Assembly: GCF_019402645.1 (NCBI RefSeq) | Contig: NZ_VKKS01000001.1 | Span: 756,560-820,559, forward strand | DNA from: Morganella morganii | GTDB lineage: Bacteria > Pseudomonadota > Gammaproteobacteria > Enterobacterales > Enterobacteriaceae | Reading direction: 5' to 3' | DNA: 64,000 nucleotides | In this document: piece after piece, positions 56,971 through 64,000 of the stretch | Position numbering within the stretch: the stretch's first letter is position 1 | Layout: each line of letters starts with the position of its first letter | Position numbers and translations under genes: made by a program | The notes under the pieces: generated by a model | Seen by the model: only the letters and a program-made list of their open reading frames with translations | What the model was told of the DNA's origin: nothing | Databases searched by the model: none

Positions 56971-56998
56971 GTTTACTGCCATGACGGCAGCTCAGAAA
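56971..56998 (+). CRISPR. Single type I-F repeat, 4 bp after csy4
   Basis: 28 nt beginning GTTTACTGCC and ending CTCAGAAA. It matches the I-F consensus layout: the 5-bp stem CTGCC / GGCAG (56976-56980 and 56986-56990) closes a 5-nt loop ATGAC, followed by the 8-nt 5' handle. Csy4 should cut after 56990. No second repeat is found 60 bp on either side, so this is not an array. The 32 nt that would be the guide (56999-57030) run into the hairpin of the convergent gene. Confidence 0.85.
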
Positions 56999-57019
56999 TA
57001 ATTATGATAAAAAAATAAT

Positions 57020-57065
57020 GTACTGCCGCAAATGCCCCCGCACATAAGCACGCAGGGGCGGGCAG
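57020..57065 (-). terminator. Terminator of the minus-strand Ig-domain gene
   Basis: On the minus strand CTGCC and GCCCC arms pair with GGGGC and GGCAG, making a two-part stem with a ~10-nt apical loop, followed by an AT/T-rich tract (ATTATTTTTTTA). It is convergent with csy4 and could also stop or protect the csy transcript's 3' end. Confidence 0.7.
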
Positions 57066-57066
57066 T

Positions 57067-58560
57067 TTACTGAACCGGCTGAAAACCGGTCGGTGCCGGT
57101 GTGACACTGTATGAACCGGGATCAACAGCAAAGTGTATATCAGAGGAAAAGCGTTTTTTCGGTGCCAGTTCCCAGACCACGCGTAACGGAAACTCACCGT
57201 ATTCGGTTGGCGTACCGTGCAGATTACCGGTTTTATCATTAAAACTCAGGCCAATATTGCGCCGGAAATAGATACCGAGGATGGTGACAGCCCGGCCATC
57301 ATCCAGTGTTGCGGTTACCGGAGAACTGAAAGGTTCGAGTAACCGGGCTCTGGCAATTTTGATGCGGACTGCCGGTTGTCCGGAAGACGGGGACATTGTC
57401 TCCGGAGCCTTATTTTCAGGAAGTGCATTTTCTGAGGAAGCCGTATTTTCCGCAGATTCCCGGACTGTGGCCGGTTCCGCCTGTGGCGGAATATTCTCTT
57501 TCCCTGCGGCAAACAGAGCTGTCAGCCCCCAGGGTTTCTGTTCTGCGTCAGCAGGTGAATGGTATTCCCCCGGGTCTGTCTGTAACAGAAGGCTGTTTTC
57601 TGTATTGAATGACCAGTCGTGGTTCCGCAGAGTATCGCCGGATGAACCGGATGTTGCCGCAACTTGTGGTTCATCCGGTACCGGGAGTTCACCGATGACC
57701 GGGGTATCCGTATCATCAGTATCCGGATCCAGGTCGTCAAACAGCCAGCTGCCGCCCTTCAGCGGATCACTGATGGCAGCGGGTTCCGGGAACAGGGATT
57801 TATCGCTGAATACAGAGCCGGTTAATGCAGTTGTTTCACCGGTATTATCATCAGCGGGCGGTGCAACAGGATCCGCAGCCACAGGCTCGTTATATAAAAA
57901 GGTGAATTCTTCGGATTTGTCATCAGCAGGCGGAGCAACGTTTTTTTCCGTTGCCGGTTCAGTGTGTGAAAAAACCGGTTCTGTGGTTTTATTATCGGAT
58001 GGTGAGGCCAGCTGATTAATTATCACAGGTTCAGCATATGCAAAGGCGGGCTCTGTGATGGTGTTATCAGCGGGAGGTACAACCGGATCATCTGTAAGAA
58101 AGGCATGCTGACCAAATATTGAAGATAAACGATCAATCTCTGCAGAGGCTTGTTCTTCTGATGGGGCTGACTGCGGAGTTGCAGCGGAATAATCCGTAAT
58201 AACCGGATCTTCCTGTTCAGAAGGAACAATGAGAGGTTCCGGTTCAGCCGCAGACAATGCGGAATGAGCCGTAGCCGGGGGGGAGGCAGGCATATCTGCC
58301 GGGACAGAAAGTGTGCTGTCACTGAGCGGGCTGCCCATCATCATCTGCGGGTTAGTACGCTGCTGTTCAGCCTGAGCCGCAGCCAGTGCGGCGGATACCT
58401 CGCGGTATTTTACATCAACCAGACTGCTGAGAACGAGCAGGGCGGCGCGGATGGTTTCATCATCACATAATGCCGCGATTTCTGCGCTGCGGATGCGGTA
58501 TCCGGCCTGTTCAGCTAACATGGCACAGATTGTCCGCTTTTGATCGGAGGTTATTTCCAT
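57067..58560 (-). CDS. Large acidic repeat protein with a C-terminal Ig-like domain, unknown
   Basis: 497 residues from MEITSDQKRTICAMLAEQAG at 58560 (GAGG at 9 nt); the open frame upstream has no coding character. Three parts: a helical N-terminal ~90 residues (AEIAALCDDETIRAALLVLS); a long low-complexity middle with about four copies of a PADDN/TEP-x3-EP repeat of ~28 residues; and a C-terminal ~110-residue beta domain with GLSFNDKTGNLHGTPTEYGE, the putative Ig (He_PIG) motif. No signal peptide. Function unknown; the flexible middle looks like a spacer between two binding domains. Confidence 0.7.
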   Translation of the reverse strand: MEITSDQKRTICAMLAEQAGYRIRSAEIAALCDDETIRAALLVLSSLVDVKYREVSAALAAAQAEQQRTNPQMMMGSPLSDSTLSVPADMPASPPATAHSALSAAEPEPLIVPSEQEDPVITDYSAATPQSAPSEEQASAEIDRLSSIFGQHAFLTDDPVVPPADNTITEPAFAYAEPVIINQLASPSDNKTTEPVFSHTEPATEKNVAPPADDKSEEFTFLYNEPVAADPVAPPADDNTGETTALTGSVFSDKSLFPEPAAISDPLKGGSWLFDDLDPDTDDTDTPVIGELPVPDEPQVAATSGSSGDTLRNHDWSFNTENSLLLQTDPGEYHSPADAEQKPWGLTALFAAGKENIPPQAEPATVRESAENTASSENALPENKAPETMSPSSGQPAVRIKIARARLLEPFSSPVTATLDDGRAVTILGIYFRRNIGLSFNDKTGNLHGTPTEYGEFPLRVVWELAPKKRFSSDIHFAVDPGSYSVTPAPTGFQPVQ

Positions 58561-58820
58561 TAACGTTTCCCTCTGTGACTTACTGATTGTCACGGTTTTC
58601 AGAACGGAACTTCGGGTGGCTTCCGCTCCGGCACAGGTTGGAGGCCGGGAGTGTTCCCTGACAGCGGAATGCCGGAAATTATTCAGCAATGATACTGCAA
58701 AATCCGGTTGCCGAAATATGGGGGAAGTCTGATTGACGCAGAATGCTGCATAATAAAATAATGACAATCTTATTAATCCGGAATTATCATTATTTTATAA
58801 ATAAAAAGAATTATCCCGGA

Positions 58821-59274
58821 TTATGTCCGGTGAACGGTTGCCGCACTGAGAACCGGCGTCAGATTTTCATCAATACACCAGTACGGCTGCTGTGGTGTGA
58901 TACAGATGCTACCGGCACAGCTAACCTCTGTGGTGTGGTTAAGCCGGTTTGTTTCACCCCGCAGGATCTGTCTGCCTGTTTCTGTCAGAGATATGACCGG
59001 CGGCTCCTGAGTATCTGTGTTTAACAGCTGCCTGTTCCCGGTGATAAAGGGTTGCATCAGCGAAAAAAACATCTGATCGCCGGAAAACGGCAGTGGTTCT
59101 TTTTCGGAGAGCAGAATAAGGAACAGTACCGGTAAGGTCACCGGCCCCTGTTCACCGGGGGGGCAGCGGGACAAACCGGTGTGGCAACTCCGGATGCGGG
59201 GGGCGGATAAAAGCAGCCGGCGCAAGCGGGGACGGATCCGCTTTGACAGGTAAGGGGGACGTAAAAAAATTCAT
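58821..59274 (-). pseudogene. Gene split by a frameshift in a poly-G tract
   Basis: The ATG at 59274 (MNFFTSPLPVKADPSPLAPA) stops early at a TGA. Removing one base from the seven-G run at 59157-59163 joins it in frame to a 120-residue continuation (GEQGPVTLPVLFLILLSEKE ... SLTETGRQILRGE). The joined product would be ~150 residues. The VISLTETGRQILRGETNRL segment recalls a C-terminal block of a DUF1835-like family, at low confidence. It may be a real mutation, phase variation or a sequencing error. Confidence 0.5.
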
Positions 59275-59490
59275 CAGACAGTCTCTCAGGCAAAACGGCC
59301 TGTTCCGCTGAGGGGGCACAGAGAAGGCCCGCAGCTAATATACGCGCTGAAACGGCTTATGCAATGTTTTTCATGATATCAAACAAAAATTCAGGCATCG
59401 CTATTGTTTCTGATATGAGGGGCGTTAAGATAGGTATTCCACTTAAGGAAAAGCGGCAGTGCGGGTAAATCTACCGGAGGAGACGGCGGA

Positions 59491-60210
59491 ATGTCGTATC
59501 ACGCATTTTTTCAGCCTGTAAAAACCCTGACACAGGCACAGCGTCAGAAAATGGCCTCACTCTATTTTATGTATTACACCGGCAGTGACGGGGCGCAGTT
59601 TTTGTCAGATCTCGATCATAAACAGGAGGTGCTGTTTCTGATGTCAGGGGATGAAATGGCCGGGTTCAGTACTCTGCAATTTTATCCCTTCCGCGGACAC
59701 CGGATTGTTTATTCCGGCGACACTATTGTGCATCCCGCTCACTGGAAGCAGCAGACACTGCACGGTGCCTGGCTGCGGCGTATTGCACTTTTGCGCAGGG
59801 AATATCCCGGTGAACGGGTGTTCTGGTTCCTGCTGGTGAAAGGTGTGCGTACTTACCGGTATATGAGCACACTGGCGCATACTTTTTATCCGCACCGGAA
59901 CGGTAATGCTAAAGAGCCGGAACTGGCACGGCTGGCAGCAGAACTGGCAAAAGATAAATTCGGTTCACTCTATAACCCGGTGCGTGGTGTGGTGGAATGC
60001 CCGTCGTCGTTCGGTTACCTGAACCGCGCAATGGCAGCAGTATCTGACGCACAGCGAAGCAAACCGGATGCTGCGTTTTTCCTGTATAAAAACCCGCATT
60101 ATGTCTGCGGTCATGAGTTGGTCTGCCTGTGTGAAGTTTCCCCTGATAATGTGGCTAAACGTTATCAGCTGCTGTTTGAAGAACCTGATGTTGAGTTTTG
60201 CTATGAATAA
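59491..60210 (+). CDS. GNAT-like acyltransferase, first gene of a biosynthetic operon
   Basis: 239 residues with GGAGGAG upstream. The first half has GNAT topology: VLFLMSGDEMAGFSTLQFY as central strands, then IVYSGDTIVHPAHWKQQTLH as the cofactor-loop and helix region and AWLRRIALLRREYPGERVFW. The last third is unlike standard GNATs (NPHYVCGHELVCLCEVSP). Its end overlaps the GH3 gene by 8 bp, so the two act together. It probably acylates an amine or carrier made by the pathway. Confidence 0.6.
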   Translation: MSYHAFFQPVKTLTQAQRQKMASLYFMYYTGSDGAQFLSDLDHKQEVLFLMSGDEMAGFSTLQFYPFRGHRIVYSGDTIVHPAHWKQQTLHGAWLRRIALLRREYPGERVFWFLLVKGVRTYRYMSTLAHTFYPHRNGNAKEPELARLAAELAKDKFGSLYNPVRGVVECPSSFGYLNRAMAAVSDAQRSKPDAAFFLYKNPHYVCGHELVCLCEVSPDNVAKRYQLLFEEPDVEFCYE

Positions 60211-61744
60211 AGCCTGGCAGCATTTCCGTGACATAACACCGCCTGTTCCGCCGGCGGGTTCATTGCGTGAAAGGCAGTTTTGCTGGTTATCGGCCTGTCT
60301 GGCCGCGAATGCGGCGTGTGAATACGGGCGGCAGCATCATTTTTCATCAGTGAAATCGGTAACGGATTATCAGCAGAAGGTACCTCTGACAACGTATTCT
60401 GAGCTCAGTCCTTTTATCTCCCGCATGACTGACGGGGAAGAGGATCTGTTGTGCAGTACGCCGGTACTGGCGTTTGAGCTGACCGGCGGCAGTCACAGCG
60501 GAGGCAAATTGTTGCCTTATACCGCAGCCGGATTAAACGATTTTCGTCTCGCTGTCACCGGCTGGCTGCGTAATGTTACCCGCCGTTTTGATCTGACTTC
60601 CGGCCATGTTTACTGGGCACTCAGTCCGGCAGTGACGCGGATGACACAAACGTCCGGTGGTATTCCGGTCGGAGGTGGTGATGCGCTCTATCTGGGGGCG
60701 GATAATCTGGCCGCGTTCAGTGAGTTATCCGCTGTGCCGCTGACACTGGCACAGGTCGGGGATGCGGCAGACTGGCAGTTGCTGACCCTGGTTTATCTGT
60801 TGCAGTGTCCGGATTTGCGTCTGATTTCAGTCTGGAGTCCGGTATTTTTATTTCCGCTGCTCAGTGCGCTGGATACCCGGCAGGATGAGATCACTGTGTT
60901 GTTACAGGATGGCGGAGTGCTCGCCGGGCATTTTCTGAATGCCTGTCCGGCGGCGCTGGTGCGTTACCGGCAGTATCTGCGGGAACATAATACCGCACTG
61001 TTATGGCCGCAGCTGACACTGATCAGCTGCTGGGATCAGGCCGCCTCCGCCTCGCCGGCACAGGTACTGATGACACATTTTTCCGGTGTGACACTCCAGG
61101 GTAAAGGGCTGCTTTCCACTGAAGCGGTGATCACCGTTCCGTCTGACTGCGGTGATCCGCATCTGAGTGCTGACAGTAATTTTTACGAGTTCCGGCATAG
61201 CGACGGGCATATATATTTAGCGGATGAATTGCTTCCGGGTGAAACATACAGTGTGATTGTGACCACTAACAGCGGGCTGTACCGCTATCAGACAGATGAT
61301 CTGGTGTTGTGTACCGGCCATACACCGGAAGGGATCCCGCAACTGCGTTTTTGCGGGCGTGACGGTATATGCAGTGATCTGGCCGGGGAAAAACTGACCG
61401 AACCGTTCGTTTGTGCCGCGTTACCGGCATCACAGAATTTTGCGGCACTGGCGGCGGATGAGCGGGGCTATGTGCTGCTGCTCAGTGATACAGTTACCAG
61501 TGACACACAGGCACAGGCATATTGCGGAGAAACCGAACGCTTTCTGTGTACTAATCCTCAGTATCATTACGCCCGCCGCATCGGACAGCTTAAACCGCTG
61601 ACATACCTCCGCCTGCATCAACCGGCGGAGCACTATTTTCAGCGGCAGCTGCGACGGGGAAAACGGCTGGGGGAAATTAAAATTCCGGCTCTGCTGACCT
61701 CGTCTGACTGGCGTGCCATGTTTGAGATCAGGGAGTCTCTGTGA
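60203..61744 (+). CDS. GH3 auxin-responsive-promoter family adenylating ligase
   Basis: 513 residues from the ATG at 60203. GH3/ANL-type motifs: FELTGGSHSGGKLLPYT (phosphate loop), LQGKGLLSTEAVITVP, SNFYEFRHSDG, TTNSGLYRYQTDDLVLCTGH, DLAGEKLTEPFVCA and RLGEIKIPALL. Such enzymes adenylate a carboxylic acid and pass it to an amine or thiol. It overlaps the genes on both sides (8 bp and 1 bp). The role is probably the acid-activation step of a small-molecule pathway. Confidence 0.88.
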   Translation: MNKAWQHFRDITPPVPPAGSLRERQFCWLSACLAANAACEYGRQHHFSSVKSVTDYQQKVPLTTYSELSPFISRMTDGEEDLLCSTPVLAFELTGGSHSGGKLLPYTAAGLNDFRLAVTGWLRNVTRRFDLTSGHVYWALSPAVTRMTQTSGGIPVGGGDALYLGADNLAAFSELSAVPLTLAQVGDAADWQLLTLVYLLQCPDLRLISVWSPVFLFPLLSALDTRQDEITVLLQDGGVLAGHFLNACPAALVRYRQYLREHNTALLWPQLTLISCWDQAASASPAQVLMTHFSGVTLQGKGLLSTEAVITVPSDCGDPHLSADSNFYEFRHSDGHIYLADELLPGETYSVIVTTNSGLYRYQTDDLVLCTGHTPEGIPQLRFCGRDGICSDLAGEKLTEPFVCAALPASQNFAALAADERGYVLLLSDTVTSDTQAQAYCGETERFLCTNPQYHYARRIGQLKPLTYLRLHQPAEHYFQRQLRRGKRLGEIKIPALLTSSDWRAMFEIRESL

Positions 61745-63138
61745 TGACACAGACTGTTTATACGCCTCAGCGGCCGCTGGATCTGGTGCTGCTTTCGCCG
61801 AAAGGGCCGCTGTACCGTAAACGGGGCGGAATTTTTAAACGCTCGCTGCGTTATCAGCCGCTGACGCTGACCACGCTGTCGGCGCTGGTGCCGAAATCCC
61901 TGCCGGTCACTATTCGTCTGATTGATGAGAGTATTGAGGAGTTGCCTGAGGATTTCACGGCAGACCTGGTGGCTATGACCGTGATCACCGGGAACGCGCC
62001 GCGGGCTTATGAACTGTCAGCACAGATGCGGGCAAAAAACATCCCGGTAGTGCTCGGCGGGCCGCACGTCACATTGCTGCCGCAGGAGGCATTGCAGCAC
62101 GCCGACACTATCTGCACCGGATATTCCGAGCAGAGCTGGCCGCAGCTTATCCGTGATTTTATAGCGGGCAATATGCAGCGTGAATACCGTCAGGGCGCGG
62201 ATTTCACACTTGATATCCCGGACTTGCCATTTCCTGAACGTGAGCGGTTCGATGCAAAACATTTTCTTACTCGGGGTGTTTTTGAAGCGACCCGCTCCTG
62301 TGCGCACAACTGTGAATTCTGTGTAGCGCCGAGTGCCTGGGGACGTAAGCAGTTTCAGCATCCGGTGGAATGGGTCGTTGAAGATATCCGCCGTTATGCG
62401 GAGCATACCGGCAAACGGAAAGTGATTTTTGTTGATCTGAACCTGGTATCAGATATCGGCTATGCAAAACGGTTATTTACTGCACTGATCCCGCTGAATA
62501 TCAGTTGGTTTGGTTTATCCACCGTACTGATAGCCCACAACCATGAATTGATGGAGCTGATGGCCCGCAGCGGCTGCAAAGGGTTGCTGCTGGGGCTGGA
62601 AACCGTCAGTGACGGCAGCCTGAAGGATGCAGGGAAGAAATTCAACGGCTCGGTGGATTACAAAGCGTTGATCGGTGATCTGCACCGGCTCGGGATTGCG
62701 ATTCAGGGCTGTTTTGTGTTCGGTCTGGATCACGACACCACTGATGTGTTTGACCGCACAGTTGATCTGGCCATCGACGCCGGGATTGATTTGCCGCGTT
62801 TCTCGGTTCTGACACCATTCCCCGGCACGCCGTTATTTAAGCGTCTTGAGGAAGAACAACGGATTTTAACCACGGACTGGTCGCTGTATGACGCACAGCA
62901 TGTGGTGTTCCGTCCGGCACTGATGAGTGCACGTGAGCTGGAACTGGGACATGAACGCGCCTGGAAAAAAGTGTACCGCTACCGCAGTATTGCCAGACGG
63001 CTGTGGCAGGCGCGTAACTTTAAACCATTGGCACTGACGGCAAATCTGGGTTACCGCTTCTATGCGCATCACCTGCATCAGTATTACACTTGTGACTGGC
63101 CGGTTGAACACCGTCCGGCGAAGTCAGGCAGTCACTGA
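61744..63138 (+). CDS. B12-binding-type radical SAM enzyme
   Basis: 464 residues from the ATG at 61744, which overlaps the GH3 stop. The N-terminal ~150 residues have the cobalamin-binding-type fold (VAMTVITGNAPRAYELSAQM, IPVVLGGPHVTLLPQEAL), without a clear Asp-x-His-x-x-Gly. The radical SAM cluster motif is CAHNCEFC at residues 189-196, followed by KVIFVDLNLVSD and LLLGLETVSDG. It probably performs a methylation, ring closure or rearrangement on the pathway intermediate. It overlaps the second radical SAM gene by 1 bp. Confidence 0.9.
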   Translation: MTQTVYTPQRPLDLVLLSPKGPLYRKRGGIFKRSLRYQPLTLTTLSALVPKSLPVTIRLIDESIEELPEDFTADLVAMTVITGNAPRAYELSAQMRAKNIPVVLGGPHVTLLPQEALQHADTICTGYSEQSWPQLIRDFIAGNMQREYRQGADFTLDIPDLPFPERERFDAKHFLTRGVFEATRSCAHNCEFCVAPSAWGRKQFQHPVEWVVEDIRRYAEHTGKRKVIFVDLNLVSDIGYAKRLFTALIPLNISWFGLSTVLIAHNHELMELMARSGCKGLLLGLETVSDGSLKDAGKKFNGSVDYKALIGDLHRLGIAIQGCFVFGLDHDTTDVFDRTVDLAIDAGIDLPRFSVLTPFPGTPLFKRLEEEQRILTTDWSLYDAQHVVFRPALMSARELELGHERAWKKVYRYRSIARRLWQARNFKPLALTANLGYRFYAHHLHQYYTCDWPVEHRPAKSGSH

Positions 63139-64000
63139 TGCGGCTGACGTTTATTCATCCGGCGATCGGCCACCGGCGCAATGAAACGTATCTGCGTTCC
63201 TGGCAGATGGAGCCTCTGCCGGTCGCGGCGCTGAAAGGGCTGACTCCGGCTGATATTGAAACCCGTTTTTATGACGATCGCCTTGAACTGCTCCCGTTTG
63301 ATGAACCGGCCGATCTGATTTCCGTTTCAGTAGAAACTTATACCGCAAAGCGTGCGTATCAGATAGCCAGTGAGTACAGGAAACGTGGTATACCGGTGCT
63401 GATGGGCGGGTTCCACGCCACACTGATGCCGGAGGAAGTGAAACGTTTTGCGGATGTTATTATCACCGGAGAAGCCGAGTCAGTCTGGGAAACGATGATT
63501 GATGATTTACGTCACGGCACGCTACAGAGGGAATACCACGGCACACAAACCGACCTGCGCAGTATCCGGGTTGACCGTTCTCTGTTTGCGGGCAAACGCT
63601 ACCTGCCGATAGGGCTGGTGGAAACCGGGCGCGGCTGCCGCTTTCACTGTGAATTCTGTGCAGTGCAGTCGTTTTATCAGCAGCGTTACCGGCGGCGCGA
63701 CCCGGATCATGTACTGCGGGAGCTGGCCGGTCTGAAAGGTACAAAAAATCTGTTTTTCTTTGTGGATGATAACTTTGCGGGCAGTCTGCGGGAAAGCCGT
63801 GAATTTTTGCCGGAACTGGCGAATGCCGGGATCCGCTGGGTGACCCAGATGAGTATTGATGCCGCACATGATGAGGAATTTGTCCGTGCACTGTCGCAGG
63901 CGGGCTGCCGGGGGGTACTGATTGGTTTTGAATCCCTGAATGAAGCTAATCTGCGGCAGATGAAAAAAGGCTTTAACATTATGAAAGGCGGCTACAGTCA
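63138..64000 (+). CDS. Second B12-binding-type radical SAM enzyme, cut by the window edge
   Basis: At least 287 residues (MRLTFIHPAIGHRRNETYLR onward); no stop before the window ends. The cobalamin-type N-terminal domain has DLISVSVETYTAKRAYQIAS and VLMGGFHATLMPEE; the cluster motif is CRFHCEFC, then NLFFFVDDNFAGSLRESREF and LIGFESLNEANLRQMKKGFN. It follows the first radical SAM gene with a 1-bp overlap. The two are paralogues of the same type but not close copies, so they probably act on successive steps. Confidence 0.88.
   Translation, partial: MRLTFIHPAIGHRRNETYLRSWQMEPLPVAALKGLTPADIETRFYDDRLELLPFDEPADLISVSVETYTAKRAYQIASEYRKRGIPVLMGGFHATLMPEEVKRFADVIITGEAESVWETMIDDLRHGTLQREYHGTQTDLRSIRVDRSLFAGKRYLPIGLVETGRGCRFHCEFCAVQSFYQQRYRRRDPDHVLRELAGLKGTKNLFFFVDDNFAGSLRESREFLPELANAGIRWVTQMSIDAAHDEEFVRALSQAGCRGVLIGFESLNEANLRQMKKGFNIMKGGYS

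Noticed and set aside
53830-56998. Csy genes as part of a Tn7-like CRISPR transposon (type I-F3)
   Set aside because: Csy1 and Csy2 are separate genes, whereas I-F3 has a Cas8-Cas5 fusion; no tniQ, tnsA, tnsB or tnsC is in the window, and no transposon ends were seen.
57020-57066. A second, degenerate I-F repeat after the single repeat
   Set aside because: TACTGCC at 57021 matches only 7 bases and is 49 bp away instead of 60; the rest of the hairpin is unlike the repeat and is better explained as the terminator of the minus-strand gene.

Overview
The window looks like a chromosome segment of a Morganellaceae bacterium, most likely Morganella or a close relative. This is inferred from gene content and order and from GC near 50% in the core; no database was searched. 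Core blocks keep the order familiar from Enterobacterales: crr-ptsI-ptsH / cysK / cysZ / zipA-ligA-ypeB; alaX-alaW-like tRNA-Ala pair / gltX / tRNA-Val-Lys-Lys; and uvrY-uvrC-pgsA followed by tRNA-Gly-Cys-Leu. AT-rich or mosaic accessory segments lie between them.

Layout. 1-3433 is the end of a prophage: a tailspike-like protein and an O-acyltransferase, bounded by a 45-bp 3' fragment of a tRNA-Thr(CGU) gene (attR at thrW). 3434-5240 is a scrambled strip with a YafU-like membrane protein remnant and small genes. 5372-9806 holds a GDSL esterase, a TetR regulator, a divergent secreted alpha/beta hydrolase and uspF. 10570-18990 carries the PTS, cysteine and zipA-ligA block. 18984-20282 is a MarR regulator divergent from a short-chain dehydrogenase, with two near-identical palindromic operators between them. 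20330-22717 has gltX and five tRNAs. 26264-30329 is a Fur-controlled iron uptake operon (P19-like protein, stand-alone cupredoxin, EfeU, EfeO without its cupredoxin, EfeB). 32454-34801 is tdcB-tdcC without tdcA, behind a 1.3-kb AT-rich leader. 34949-39504 carries a nitroreductase, uvrY (with a degenerate phosphorylation pocket), uvrC, pgsA and three tRNAs.

39505-49148 is a P4-like satellite or island inserted in the 3' end of the tRNA-Leu(UAA) gene. It carries an integrase, AlpA-type regulators, a Rha protein, a ribbon-helix-helix repressor with a striking operator, an Icd-like protein, a rearranged primase that keeps only its zinc-ribbon end, a P63C protein, an OB-fold protein and iteron-like repeats. 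The right att remnant is at 49128.

The most unusual system is at 53830-56998: a complete set of type I-F CRISPR effector genes (csy1-csy2-csy3-csy4) with no cas1 and no cas2-3 nearby. Csy1 is about 240 residues instead of about 430: it keeps the PAM-reading residues but lacks the C-terminal part. One I-F repeat, with hairpin and 8-nt handle, starts 4 bp after the csy4 stop codon, and there is no array. This looks like a DNA-binding complex without nuclease or adaptation, guided by at most one RNA or working on its own transcript.

The right end (59491-64000) is a tightly overlapping GNAT-like / GH3-type adenylating enzyme / two B12-binding-type radical SAM operon that runs off the window and looks like an uncharacterised biosynthetic cluster.
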